From contig NC_056417.1 of assembly GCF_905147365.1 (NCBI RefSeq), positions 15,894,501-15,958,500 on the forward strand: a DNA stretch of 64,000 bases. The letters are read 5' to 3'. This document shows positions 11,186 to 21,675 of the stretch, piece by piece. The notes under the pieces were generated by a model. The model saw only the letters and a program-made list of their open reading frames with translations, made no database searches and was not told the origin of the DNA. Both the position numbers and the translations under genes were made by a program. Every line of letters begins with the position of its first letter. Positions within the stretch are counted from its first letter, which is position 1. The stretch comes from Aricia agestis (taxonomy: Eukaryota; Arthropoda; Insecta; Lepidoptera; Lycaenidae).

Positions 11186-11322
11186 CATGGAGTCATATTA
11201 TTACTAATGTATAATATTATATAATATTATACATTAGTAATAATATGACTCCATGTCGATTCATTGTTGTATATAATTTTATACATTAGTAATAATATGA
11301 CTCCATGTCGATTCATTGTTGT
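11186..11322. repeat. Perfect 70-bp palindrome plus duplicated arm
   Basis: 11186-11255 is a perfect inverted repeat with 35-bp arms and no loop, starting CATGGAGTCATATTATTACT. The right arm and its following 15 bp (TCGATTCATTGTTGT) are repeated directly at 11271-11322. The structure suggests a replication or template-switch rearrangement. Confidence 0.85.
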
Positions 11323-11657
11323 CTAAACAAAATAATATTATTATGTTTGAGTAATTGAAAGTGAAACCAAGCGTTACGATCCGGAAGTCCACAGGACTTC
11401 CGCATGCCGACTGTGGTGGTTTGAATGGTGTTGTAATCAAACATTAATACAACTTTGATTCAAACCCAATTATGGCCTTTACACACTACAATGTGTATAT
11501 ATTTTCTCATTACATCATAATATAAACATATTTTAAATATACGTTGAAGCGATCAGCTGTCTCATCTGGATATACGTATAGGTCTTTATAATATCAAAGC
11601 TACATTGTAGCAACATAATATTAATTATCACGTATTAAAGAAATAATATTATATTTA

Positions 11658-11800
11658 ACTAGATAACGCCCGTAACTCTGTTGCGCCAAAATTCGTTTGT
11701 CGCGCAGAAACCATAAACTTTTTCGGGGTGAAAAGTATCCTATGTCCTTTCCCGGGATACAAAGTATCTCCTTACCAAATTTGGCGATCTCTAGTGGATT
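11658..11800 (-). mobile_element. Helitron-like family H-a, truncated
   Basis: It begins ACTAGATAACGCCCGTAACT, continues with GGGTGAAAAGTATCCTATGT and CTTTCCCGGGATAC, and stops after TACCAAATTTGGCGATCTC. It lacks the right terminus. Confidence 0.6.
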
Positions 11801-11930
11801 TAAAACTACAGATTTTGGCCAATGAGAACACGTCAAGGTTTTACAAGATTTTGCTCTACGCCACTACAAAGGAGCGGCGGCATTGGTCGCTACACGCTAG
11901 CTTGTCAGTAGACAATTAGACCTAGCCTGG

Positions 11931-12074
11931 GCCCGTACTACGAAACGGTTTTGAGATTCAAACAATCGTAAGAGAATGTTGCGTTCTTCTCTAACAAACG
12001 TGATATTATTAGAGCAGGACGCGGCATTCTCGCGTTCGATTGTTTCAGTCTCAAAACGGTTTTGTAGTAGGCGT
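11931..12074. mobile_element. MITE family M
   Basis: Inverted repeats of about 55 bp: left CCGTACTACGAAACGGTTTT then TTCAAACAATCG; right CGATTGTTTCAGTCTC then AAACGGTTTTGTAGTAGGCG. No other copy was seen. Confidence 0.6.
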
Positions 12075-12461
12075 ACTGGTTCATAAAATAAAATAACTAC
12101 TTAATATATGTTCATTTCAGGCTTCAACCCATAAAAATATAATTACTTATATTTTTATGTAAAGTGGCATTTTCGGTGGTCGCGGTCGCTTGCCGCAAGG
12201 ATAACCTTTACGTTTTCTTTACGAGGATGCCGCTATGTAAATCTTCATAAACTGCATGTAAAACATATCGAAACTAAATTATTATTGTAAGTTTATTCAG
12301 CAGAATCGACCTCCTGAGTAAACTAATTGAAATCGTTCACCGCATTTTCGGGAATTATCATAATATTGGTTAATTAATTATAACGTGTACTTAATCAATG
12401 TTTAATTTTAATTACTGCCGCTAGATCTACGATAATATTGAAGAAGAGCAATTTAAAGTAA

Positions 12462-12807
12462 CTAGATGACGCCCGCAACTCCGTTGCGCCAAACTTATTT
12501 TATTTTGAGGGAACCGGACATTCTTCCGGGATAAAAGTATCCTATGTCATTTCCCGGGACTCAAAGTATCTTCATACCAAATTTCAAGACGGACAGACAG
12601 ACAGACGGACACACTTTCGCATTTATAATATTAAGTATGGAAGTACTCGTTTATCGCGTTGGAACCGTACATTTTTTCGGGATAAAAAGTATCCTTTCTC
12701 GGGTCTCAGAGTATACCCATACCAAATTTCATCAAAATCGATTCAGTGGTTTGGGCGTGAAGAAGTAACAGACAGACACACTTTCGCATTTATAATATTA
12801 GTATGGA
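12462..12807 (-). mobile_element. Helitron-like family H-a, partial dimer
   Basis: CTAG at 12462-12465 is preceded by A, and the right end TATGGA|T is the reverse complement of the 5' TC terminus. Internally the 5' region (ATTTATAATATTAAGTATGG) is followed by a second partial unit starting CTCGTTTATCGCGTTGGAAC, so two units lie head to tail with the junction near 12645. Confidence 0.7.
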
Positions 12808-12940
12808 TGGATATTGGATATGGAAGTATAGATTTTATGGAGTAAGTCATAATATATTATTTATTGATAGTTTTTTATCTAAAGGGGCTTTGGCCAGGAT
12901 CGATAGTACAGCGGTATCCAAGTTAGGTTAGTGTTAGGTG

Positions 12941-13429
12941 TTAAGAGGATTCCACACCGCCGTTTTTCCATACAAACGCTGTCCCCTGTTTCCGCCCTGG
13001 ATAATGCCGGTAGAGTTATGATTTTTTTTTCTGAATATCTATAGCCACTATTAGCATGTCCCTATGTTTTCTTTTTTTTTTCATAATTTAATTATTAAAA
13101 AAGATAAGAACGTCCAAAAACAAAAAAAAATGGCCAGATTTTCCTCTGTGTTCAAACACCCAGAAAACAAAACTGGCTAGAATATACAAAAAAAATAAAA
13201 CATAGGAACACAGCTCAAGCCTTGCTTTAATTCTTAATGAAAAAAATACTTAAATCGGTTAAGTTTTGGAGAAGGAATCAGCGGACAACGAATCGAAGAT
13301 TTTCTGTTCTTTTATTAGAACTTTTGTCGTTTATCGCGCTCTGCGGTGGGAGACTTGAGATTGGTGAGACAGCAATACATTTTTAAATGCCTATTTTCAA
13401 TTTCTCTCGCACCTGGTGTATCCTCTTAA
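12941..13429. mobile_element. TTAA-flanked TIR element, copy 1
   Basis: TTAA at 12941-12944 and 13426-13429 bracket ends GAGGATTCCACACCGCC and GGTGTATCCTC. The interior includes CATAGGAACACAGCTCAAGC and CAGCGGACAACGAATCGAAG. An inverted copy lies at 54556-55052. TTAA duplications are typical of piggyBac (inference); no transposase is encoded. Confidence 0.8.
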
Positions 13430-13574
13430 GTGTGAGGTTTTTTTGTTACAAGCGATACAAGCTATGCAAAAGCTTAAAAATACAAAATATGCTTAAACGT
13501 TAGCTTGTATTAAATATAGGCTCTAAAATCATTTACCAGGACCATTACGACCTGCAAACCTTTAAGAAGAAAGC

Positions 13575-13765
13575 GTATCCCTTCTTAAAAGGTCGGCAAT
13601 ACACTTGCAGCTCTTCTGACGTTGGGAGTGTCCAAGGGCGACGATAGTTGGTTTCCATCAGGTGACCCGTTTGCTCGTTTGCCGATTTTTTTTTAATAAA
13701 ATAAGAAGGCAACGAGCAAACGGGTCACCTGACGGAAATCAACTACCATCGCCCATTTTATAAGA
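13575..13765. mobile_element. Two facing SINE A 3' ends
   Basis: A plus-strand SINE A tail (CTTGCAGCTCTTCTGACG to GGTGACCCGTTTGCTCGTTT, about 13585-13690) is followed at once by a minus-strand tail (GCAACGAGCAAACGGGTCAC, about 13708-13755). The two pieces meet tail to tail through their T- and A-rich tails. Confidence 0.65.
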
Positions 13766-14142
13766 AAAAACTTATACAAAGATTTTTTATGTTTAATTTT
13801 GTTGTTTTTAAGTTTCAATTTTTTTTTTATTCGACATAATATTCACAAATTACTCATAATATAACGGTACCATAATATCATACATAAATGACATAATATA
13901 TTTTGTTATTATAACAAGCTATTGTAGTACATTATACCATTCACAGTACATTTCCAGCCAATTATGAAGGTTTGACGTGGGTCAATTCTGACCGTTTGAA
14001 GTGACACCAATATAACTGTCATCTTAATACCCTTCAGCGTTTAGATGATAATGTACAGAAACCAAATATCATACGCCTTTTCGACGACCCTTTAGAATCC
14101 TTAACGAGCTTGTTTATATTATGATAATAATAGGATCTACGA

Positions 14143-14440
14143 ATAACAATAATCGGCCAAGTGCGAAACGGACTCACTCATGAAGGGTTCCGTACCGTTG
14201 AAGAGCAAAAATTAGCCAAAAATTGTGTTTTTTGTTTGGTAATTAGAAGTTAATTTAAAATTTATTTTTATTTTTTTATGAATTATTTATTAAAATACAC
14301 ATATAATTGAGGATTTCGTGAAAGTTTCAAGTACCTACCTGTTGCCATTATTGATATCGAACAAAAAAGGCCCCAAAATCACGTTTGTTGTATGGGAGCC
14401 CCCTTAAATATTGTTAATTAAATTTCAAGGTTTTCAACCT
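14143..14440 (-). repeat. Dispersed repeat with GGGTTCCGTACC motif, copy 1
   Basis: It contains GGCCAAGTGCGAAACGGACT, GGGTTCCGTACCGTTG and TTGTTGTATGGGAGCCC. An inverted copy is at 25027-25425 and short pieces occur at 56515-56565 and 58850-58935. It is common in Lepidoptera, but I cannot assign its transposon class; orientation is relative to the copy at 25027. Confidence 0.5.
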
Positions 14441-15398
14441 GCATGGTGGTGAGGGGCCTTGCACGGATTTGCCAACATTATTGCTTGTGTGGTGGTGGTG
14501 TTTGCAAGTTCTTGCATGCGAGTGTACGCATAGGCAGTGTGGGAGGAGGGAGGTGCTGGTGCAACCCACCCTTAGTATTTACTGCGTAGTATTTAATATT
14601 TATTCCCATTAATAGCTTTTGTATCTTTTAGACAACTTATAATATAAGGTGTAAAAAATAGAATACTGATGTTCTGTGCAACACATGATTATCTAGTATC
14701 TACTACATGAATAACTGGTATTTGTATTAGCCATTAACATTTTCATTTGCTTGGGGATTAAGTACTTCCGTTTTCTAGCGAGTAAATAAAAAATTCCAAT
14801 ATCATCAACCTCTAACATCCCACACAAAGGCTTTCTAACCCCCTCTTAGCAAATACTCGACAGCACATTTTCAATTGTGTCGGTAATTTTTCATTTGCGA
14901 CACGGGCGGATGCGCCGACCGTAAAATCGTTTGAGAGGTATTACGCGACGTTTGATCTGCGGCTTTCTCATTTTTACATCTGAATTAATACATCTAATCA
15001 CCTTTCTACTTTGAATATTTCGTAATAAAGCTATTGTACGAAGAGCATTGAGGTATTGCTTTACAATGAGAGAATCTATTGCGACAATATTTATTATTTT
15101 TACGATAATTCGAGCTGGCCCTTTGATGAAGACATTTTCTTTATCGTTTTCTTCATTATTAGAATGGCCTATCATCAGCGTTCGATAATATGACGTTGAC
15201 GTTTGACTCGTCTAGGTACTTTCAATTCGAGCAAGAAGATTCAAGAAGCGATAAATAAAACGTCTTGGCTACAGGCTCTGGTCTGGCAAGCAAGAGATTC
15301 AATTGTGTTACATACATGAACCATTTGGCGCTGGTTATATTAATGATATTATTGTTTACCTTTAGATAGCTCTGTCTATTGTTTATTATTTTTATTAC

Positions 15399-15655
15399 GA
15401 CGACCTCTGTGGCTCAGTGGTGAGCGCGTCGGTAGCTCAAGCCAGGGGTCGCGGGTTCGAAGCCGCCGACGGAACAAAATTTTCAATGTTCCCGGGTGTG
15501 GATGTGTATTAAATATGTGTATGATATAATAAAAATCTTAAATATATGTATAGTATAATAGTATTAAATATATTTCCGTTGTCTGGTACCTGTAACACAA
15601 GTCCTTTAGGTACTTAGCACGGGGCCAGACTGACGTGGTGTGAAGCGTCCATAGA

Positions 15656-15705
<50 letters not shown>
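15399..15705 (+). mobile_element. tRNA-derived SINE family C with (ATT)n tail
   Basis: A box GTGGCTCAGTGGTGAGCG and B box GCGGGTTCGAAGCC mark a tRNA-like head. The body has GGTACTTAGCACGGGGCC, and the element ends CCATAGATATTATT followed by about 15 ATT units to 15704. The trinucleotide tail suggests mobilisation by a LINE with an ATT-type tail rather than poly-A. Confidence 0.75.
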
Positions 15706-16164
15706 TATACTTTGTTCTACGTCCAGTAGTTTTTTTTCGCAAGAAAGCAACATCTATTATAGGTATTTTGTATTTAAATTAGTTTGGTGTTTGTTTTTGT
15801 GAATGTAATACGACATATTTTTTTGATTAGGCGCCAGTTGTTTAAGTAATTCAAGAAGGGTCAAACGTAAAATATGTTTGTATACTCTGCAATAAAAGGA
15901 CATTTAAATCAGTAATTACTGCAACATGTCAACATGCAACTTTTCCACGTTGACAGGCAATATCTCGCCCCACTGGCGCTGCAGTCGGCTCGACGTGACA
16001 GTCAAGCCAGTTGTACTGGTACAAAATATATTCAAGCAGACTTGACATTGGATCAATTCAGACCTCAACGCGACGATGCGAGGCGAGGCGCGGCGCGGCA
16101 TAAATGTGTATTTATATAAAAGATTTCGATTGCGTGAGACGTCTTCAAATCTGTCAAATCCATA

Positions 16165-16668
16165 TCTATATATTAATACGTGAGCCAAAAACTTTGTATC
16201 CCTTTTGACGAAAAATGGGGAAACGTACGTGAATAAAATTTTGCACAGTTATAGTTTATATGGTGAAGGAGTGCATCGAGCTAATATTATTTTGAAATTA
16301 TGCTTTTATCATACATTTTTTTAACAAATAAAACATTACACACACTACAAAACACACACATGAGAAATGACAGATTTTTGAGTGACAAGCCTATACATAC
16401 GAATTATACTCTTTTACTTATGGTTGAAGTCTGTTGACAACAAGTTGACAAATTGAAAATGGATTTTTTTTTTTTTATTGAATCTAAGATACTATTAGAC
16501 AATGCTTACACGGCCAGTCTGAGATCAGCTGAGTTCCAGAGACAAAAGTTGAAAAAAAATTATATGATAAAGTCAATATTTTTTTTACAAAATATAGGTA
16601 CGGTAGTAGTCCTAATGTCGTTGAAACTAAGGTCGAATTTCGAGTTTCGACCATTGGGCGATCTCTAG
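16165..16668 (+). mobile_element. Helitron-like family H-d inside MITE A
   Basis: It begins TCTATATATTAATACGTGAG directly after A and ends GGGCGATCTCTAG directly before T, the Helitron signature. A small inverted repeat GTCGAA/TTCGAC lies about 20 bp from the 3' end. The second copy, 41373-41864, is very similar throughout. There is no RepHel coding capacity. Confidence 0.75.
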
Positions 16669-16679
16669 TAAACTTATAA

Positions 16680-16865
16680 GGCTGGTTTTATAGTTAAGCG
16701 TTTCGGCAGCGCCGTTGGAGCGCCGCGCGTTCGAAGATGTATGGGGGTAGTAGTTGCGTTTCTAAGTCGCGCGCTTGAGCAGCGCCGTTCGCCCGTATGT
16801 TCGTTACATCTTAGAACGCGCGCGCTCCGACGGCGCTGCCGAAACGCGTGACTGTAAAACCAGCC
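16680..16865. mobile_element. MITE family D inside MITE A
   Basis: Long inverted repeats: left GGCTGGTTTTATAG, CGTTTCGGCAGCGCCGTTGG; right CGACGGCGCTGCCGAAACGC, CTGTAAAACCAGCC. It is GC-rich in the middle (GCGCGCGCTCCGACGG). Confidence 0.75.
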
Positions 16866-17154
16866 AAAAATGCATCTACGCGTCGCGTTGCAGTCTGAAT
16901 CAACCCTGAAATGTATATTATATTATTTAAATAAAAAATGTTTTCGAAGTTACAAAATCATTTGCAATAAAAAAACATTTTTCTTGTACTGCTCCGGCTA
17001 CAATTAAACTGGCAAAACACGGACGTAAAAATTTTTACGTCTGTGTGGCAAAAGTAATTTTTAATACTTAATTCTACAAAACGAGTTTTTCTTTAGATTT
17101 ACCTAATATTGTAAAAATTATGCATCTTGCGTGAAATAATAATAATAATAATAA

Positions 17155-17556
17155 AACTAAACTTTACTGGGATCGCGACATTCGTGAGATCGAACCATCC
17201 TCAGCAATAGGCCAGACATAACTCTCACAATAAAATCTGAAAAGACTACATACCTAATAGATATCGCCGTCCCCAACACCAATAACCTAAAACAAAAGCA
17301 TACTGAAAAAATACAAAAATACATTCCCCTCGCAGACGAGATTAAGCAAATGTGGCGTCAAAATACTGTTAAAATAATAGCTGTTATCATATCTTCAACC
17401 GGCGTCGTCCCTAAAACTCTACATTCTGCCCTGAAAACAATAGATTTACATAAAAATTCATACATACAAATGCAAAAAACCATTGTCATTGACACATGCT
17501 CTATAGCTCGTCGATTTCTTAACCCGTCGTCATCTTTCACCTCATCACAATCATAA
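17155..17556 (+). pseudogene. R2/R4-type LINE C-terminal fragment
   Basis: The fragment opens with KLYWDRDI, then after one frameshift near 17187 continues open to the TAA at 17554: DRTILSNRPDI, TTYLIDIAVPN, KIQKYIPLADEIKQMW, VVPKTLHSALK and a terminal DTCSIARRFLN. This resembles the C-terminal region, including the restriction-like endonuclease, of R2/R4-group non-LTR retrotransposons; the PD...LIDIAVP spacing fits its PD-D core (family knowledge, from memory). Tail-like AAT runs lie upstream (17139) and downstream (17642-17668). It is 5'-truncated. Confidence 0.65.
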
Positions 17557-17828
17557 CTCTGCTTATGAATCAGGTTACTTGGCATCAGCCCGCACCTGAA
17601 TCTTTTATCCGACTAATAGCCTTGACTCGAATTGTTTACAACATAATAATAATAATAATAATAATAAAGCCTTTATTTATTCCTTAAAAAGATTTATTAA
17701 GTACATTACAATATCTGGATACAATATTATGATAATTTGCATAGCATTACAGATATTTTATATAATATATTTTGTATTATGATTATTTCATAACAATACT
17801 TATAGTCATGTTTTGGTTGCGTGAAATA

Positions 17829-18028
17829 TCCATACTAATATTGTTTAAAAATATATGAAATTGTGTCTGTCTCTTACCTCTTGGCGCCCAAACCACTGAA
17901 CCAACTTTGCTGAAATTTGGTATGGAGATACGTTGAGTGCCGGGAAAGGACACTTTTCATCCTGAAAAAATGTACTATTAACGCATGAGAAGCATATTTT
18001 GCGCAACGGAGTTGTGAACAGTAACTAA
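17829..18028 (+). mobile_element. Helitron-like family H-a
   Basis: Starts TCCATACTAATATTG after A, contains GGCGCCCAAACCACTGAACC and ends GCAACGGAGTTGTGAACAG then CTAA, with the final CTAG changed. Confidence 0.65.
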
Positions 18029-18375
18029 TAAAAAATATTTGCATTCAAAAAAATATGTAAGTCCGAAGCAATAAAAGCCCAGACGCCTGACGAGACGATA
18101 AAAGGGATAAGTAATATGTTTTATTTCACGGAAATCTCTCATTTCAGTTTTATTGGCGGGAATATTTTATCTCGATGGAACAATCTAAATCGACCAGGCG
18201 CCGGCCTCTCGATAGTGAAATATCCACTGACTTTATTGCTTTAGGAAAAGGTTTTATTGTTGAAACTTGTTCGGGTGAAATACTGACACATAAAAAGGAA
18301 TTCACACTTGAAATTCAAATTATTTGCAACCAATAAGGCGTTTAAAACTTTATACAGGACCATTAGTTCAGCTGT

Positions 18376-18484
18376 GCTCGCCGCTTTTAGATATGATATT
18401 GAATGTACTGTCACTTCTTGGTGGAAATTCATCTTTCACAAAGAAGTGACAGTACATTCAATATCATATCTAAAAGCGGCGAGC
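18376..18484. repeat. Perfect 44-bp-arm hairpin
   Basis: 18376-18419 (GCTCGCCGCTTTTAGATATG...) and 18441-18484 are exact reverse complements with a 21-nt loop at 18420-18440. No target duplication or repeat relatives were recognised. It could be an inverted-repeat small-RNA source, a fold-back transposon core or a recent local inversion duplication. Confidence 0.85.
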
Positions 18485-19292
18485 AACGTACCTTTTTCCG
18501 AAAAAAAATATCTTATGTCTGTGATCTACTCTATATCTGTGCCACTATCATATCCACATATCTAACACTGAAAGATTTTTTAAAATCTGACCTAGTTCCT
18601 GAGATAAGCGCGTTCAAGCAAACAAACAAACAAACTCTTCGGGTTTATACTATTACCATAGATTTTTTAAATCGCTTGCCAAACGCGAGTCTCGATCTAA
18701 AACACTATGATAAATGTCAAAACTTTAATAGGGTCATAATAAGCTCATAATCATGGGACGATGCAAGGTATAATATGGTAGAGATGATTATGATGGTTAT
18801 TAATATCATTTGCATAGTAGCATATGCTTTCCATTCCTAAAACAACGCCGAAACTCCCACTTGTATGATGTATCTATAAAGAACCAGAAGTTCTCTGAGC
18901 ACCATGCGAACCATGGTTTGCCTCGATGCAAAATCTTATTTGTTGGTAGCTTATGCTCAGAATACTTCTCACGAAACCGAATTCACCACACGTCTCCATA
19001 TAAATTGTGAAGAGTTCCCTCGATTACTTATGGATCCCTTCATCAAGTCACCACTTTTATAATACTCTATACACCAAAAGAAAAATTTTGAAAATCGGTT
19101 CACAAACGGCAAAGTAATCGTTGAACATAAAAAACGAACATAACACCTTCCCTATTTTGAAAGACCGTTAAAATTGTAGCCTATTATGTAATTATGTTAT
19201 TCTGATGTGTTAACTCTATTATTGTGAAGTTTCATCAAAATCCATTCAGTAGTTTTTGGGTGAAAGAGTAACAAACATCCATACATCTATAC

Positions 19293-19366
19293 ATTTTTTT
19301 TATGAAATAAAACGAGCAAACGGGTCACCTGATGGAAAGCAACTTCCATTGCCCATGGACACTCGT
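19293..19366 (-). mobile_element. SINE A 3' fragment
   Basis: Contains AACGAGC-type tail AAACGGGTCACCTGATGG and GCAACTTCCATTGCCCATGG, the reverse complement of the SINE A 3' end; only about 75 bp is present. Confidence 0.7.
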
Positions 19367-19402
19367 AGCGCACATCCTCGCAAACTTTCGCCTTTACAAT
19401 AT

Positions 19403-19738
19403 AATAATAATACTCCCACACCGGTTTCGATGATGGTGGCCGGTTTCATTGAAACCATGTCAGTTACGCAGGAGTAATTTTACAGTGCCCAAGCGTGTGC
19501 GCAGTACACACGAGCACTCTCTATTCCTTTTACTCTCATAACCCAGTGGGACGGACGACCGACACGACTGGTGAGAGATCAGGCGTAGGCTCGACTTTTT
19601 ACATGCCTATCCATCATGGATCATATTAATTGTAAGACATGATCAGCTTGCATTAACCAAACTTGAAAATAACATGTTTCCAATGCGGGAATCGAACCCA
19701 CTACCTACGAGTTAATCCCACGCTCTTTACCACGAAGG
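19403..19738 (-). mobile_element. SINE family B, full length
   Basis: A perfect 12-bp duplication CCTTTACAATAT flanks it at 19391-19402 and 19739-19750. The reverse B box reads GCGGGAATCGAACCCACTAC. It inserted into the RTE tail. Confidence 0.85.
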
Positions 19739-19949
19739 CCTTTACAATATTAGTAGGATGACCAAATTGTATAAGTCATATCACAAATTATTCTCTTCTC
19801 TCTCTGAATATCGTCCACTTAGCCCTGGGCGTGGGCGTATATTATCGTAACTGGCTATTCAAGACACTCATACCGGACGTGAAAGAATTATTCTAGCGAC
19901 TTGAATTTATTTCTTGTGGACTACTTTTGAAGACCTATTTCAGTAAATT

Positions 19950-20120
19950 ATTTTTTATTTTTTTATTTATTTATTTATTTAAATCAGGCATCTTGGCCCA
20001 TATTATATATACCTTATAGACTAACATACATAACATATAAACTAAAGCTAACACTAAGCACTAAACACTAAACACGTATTGTCTGCGACGTGGGGCGCGA
20101 CGTGTAGCTAAGTAGTAAAG
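19950..20120 (-). repeat. LINE-type 3' end with (TTTA)n tail
   Basis: TTATTTATTTATTTATTTAA followed by TCAGGCATCTTGGCCC and AACATACATAACATATAAAC resembles 3' ends of jockey/CR1-group LINEs in reverse orientation. No coding remnant was found beyond it. Confidence 0.4.
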
Positions 20121-20890
20121 CTAGTAGTAAAGCCATATTTAGGGTGACAGATTTTCAAACATACTTAAAATGAATCCAGCAAACGTTGTTTTGTTATACG
20201 TTATTTCGAGTATAAAAAATATATTATGTTGGCAGATGCTCAGACCGAAAAGTACACAAACATCAAAACCAATTCATCTGTTACGGAGAACTTTGGCAAT
20301 CAGTTTAATTTCTTATTAGATCGATCGTAGATTCTTTGTGGAAATTTATGTTGAAATTGATGCAAAATATTCACTATAAATACATTGAAAGTCATAAAAT
20401 CTTAAATGAAATAAATCCAAACGACAGGAAATAAAAAGAAAAGATTCGCATCTCTTAATTGATTTCTTGTGCCGGTAACCGGCACCTGGTATTATGGGAT
20501 TATTGCAGAAAATATGATGAAGAAAATATTTTCCGTAGACAGGAAAACCGGGAAATGCGCCCCAAGTTTTTGTTTTCATTCGATTATGAGTTTCATATCA
20601 GCAGGGGTTCGTAGTATACGAGCTTCCGACGACAACTGATCGCCCTTGCTACATAATTTAATATTGCACGACTTGTCGCTACTGGCTTCAGCAATAGGTA
20701 GCGTTGATTTTATCTTATTTTTAAAAATGAATTATTTACTAATTTTCTTTTGATTTGAAGTTTGAAGTTTGAAAATATTTTTTTTAATTTAATATTGGTA
20801 TATTAATATTCTTTTTAAAACATCAGTTTGGAAACTAGCTTGGCAAGAACAACCGGCGTTGTCTTTCTATTATTTTTTTAAATATTAGCA

Positions 20891-21014
20891 GGCCCCTAGA
20901 CGAAATAATTTATTTGACAAGGGCATAAGGGTACGTTCAATATCAACCCTATACTATCAATAGCATATTACACAATACGTGATATTGCACAATAAAATTG
21001 ATCGTCTAGGGGTC
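20891..21014. mobile_element. MITE family O
   Basis: Ends GGCCCCTAGACGA and TCGTCTAGGGGTCC are inverted repeats of about 14 bp around an AT-rich core. Single copy in the window. Confidence 0.5.
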
Positions 21015-21397
21015 CTAGTCCAATCAACTAATTCGATTGATCAAGTATGTTTGTTAATCAACTACGCAGGAGACTGTAATCCGGTTGCGCCACTAATGTA
21101 CATCGGCGGTTCCACTAAATAACTGTTCGGCTGACGTAACAAACTTGCAATCCAGATAGATGGCGACACGATAATCCCCCGAGCTATGCGCCACCACACC
21201 GCTCTATTATCTATTTAAAGTTGGACAATGAGACCACAAATTAATAAACTTTATACAGGAAACAATATAATTTAAGAAATACAAACTTTTATTTTAGCTG
21301 CAGCGCTAAGAAATACGAGAAACTAATCTGCAAGATTGTCTCTTAAAACTTTAGGCGCCTTATCTTAATCATACACTTAAGGATTTTTTTTCTACAG

Positions 21398-21499
21398 GTA
21401 ATGTACTGTCCGCCACCATACTCCGAAGCGATGGGCCGGCCGCAGCCAACCAAGACGACTCGTGCTGGCAACGGCAACTCCTGTCATGACATCGTGTGA
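21398..21499 (+). CDS. AstA-R: Allatostatin-A/galanin-type receptor, last coding exon (C-tail)
   Basis: The acceptor TTTTTTTCTACAG ends at 21397; 33 codons follow in phase 0, compatible with the 1846-2001 exon, to TGA at 21497-21499. The tail reads VMYCPPPYSEAMG, then PTKTTRAGNGNSCHDIV. A cysteine shortly after helix 8 is a likely palmitoylation site, TKTTR matches a motif I recall from insect allatostatin-A receptor tails, and the terminal HDIV may bind PDZ domains (inference). With 1846-2001 it completes the 3' coding end of the gene. The final codons and stop (SCHDIV-stop) are repeated in the tandem array just downstream. The short length matches the short tails of this receptor group. Confidence 0.8.
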   Translation, partial: VMYCPPPYSEAMGRPQPTKTTRAGNGNSCHDIV

Positions 21500-21675
21500 G
21501 ACTCCTCCCGCCGCACGCACGCCGAGCAGGCCACGGCCGTGTAGTGCGGTATACAACATCACGGCAATAGCAACATCTGTCATGACATCGTGTGAGACTC
21601 CACCCGCCGCACGCACGCCGAGCAGGCCAACATCACAGCAATAGCAACATCTGTCATGACATCGTGTGACCATGA
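21478..21675 (+). repeat. Tandem repeats spanning the receptor stop codon
   Basis: TGTCATGACATCGTGTGA occurs at 21482, 21578 and 21652 (steps of 96 and 74 bp). Between copies, CCGCCGCACGCACGCCGAGC and GCAATAGCAACATC also repeat. A degenerate copy lies near 21932-21965. The first unit is coding; the others are 3' UTR. Confidence 0.85.

Larger units (their letters stand above)
16049..16907. mobile_element. MITE family A carrying two further insertions
   Basis: The left part (GGATCAATTCAGACC to GTCAAATCCATA) ends at 16164 and the right part (AAATGCATCTACGCGTCGCG to TCTGAATCAACCC) resumes at 16866. Between them lie a Helitron-like element and MITE D. Intact copies show these two parts were once adjacent (ATCCATACTAATTTAGAAAT). 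Confidence 0.8.
19200..19760 (+). mobile_element. RTE-type LINE 3' tail carrying two SINE insertions
   Basis: TTTCATCAAAATCCATTCAG, GGGTGAAAGAGTAACAAAC, AACTTTCGCCTTTACAATAT and TTAGTAGG form a typical lepidopteran RTE 3' end. It is split by a SINE A 3' fragment and a SINE B copy. Confidence 0.6.
2002..21397 (+). other. 19.4-kb intron of the receptor gene
   Basis: It runs from donor GTGAGA at 2002 to acceptor TTTTTTTCTACAG ending at 21397 and joins two phase-0 exons. It is filled with SINEs, Helitron-like elements, MITEs, LINE 3' ends and a decayed THAP domain, annotated separately. Parts with nothing recognised are 3205-3880, 4380-4930, 5680-6120, 7190-7500, 9360-11180, 12075-12460, 14440-15390, 18500-19200, 20120-20890 and 21015-21397. 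A LINE-type 3' tail with TGAAA repeats lies near 6470-6600. Confidence 0.8.

Noticed and set aside
14891..15175. 94-codon basic open frame on the minus strand
   Set aside because: Its upstream part overlaps a dispersed repeat (family R) and nothing in it matches a known family; could be a transposon remnant but unsupported.
15399..15470. Possible tRNA gene
   Set aside because: tRNA-like head of a SINE with an ATT tail; no mature acceptor stem seen.
21392..21673. Long minus-strand frame opposite the receptor tail
   Set aside because: Created by the tandem repeats and GC-rich coding exon on the plus strand.
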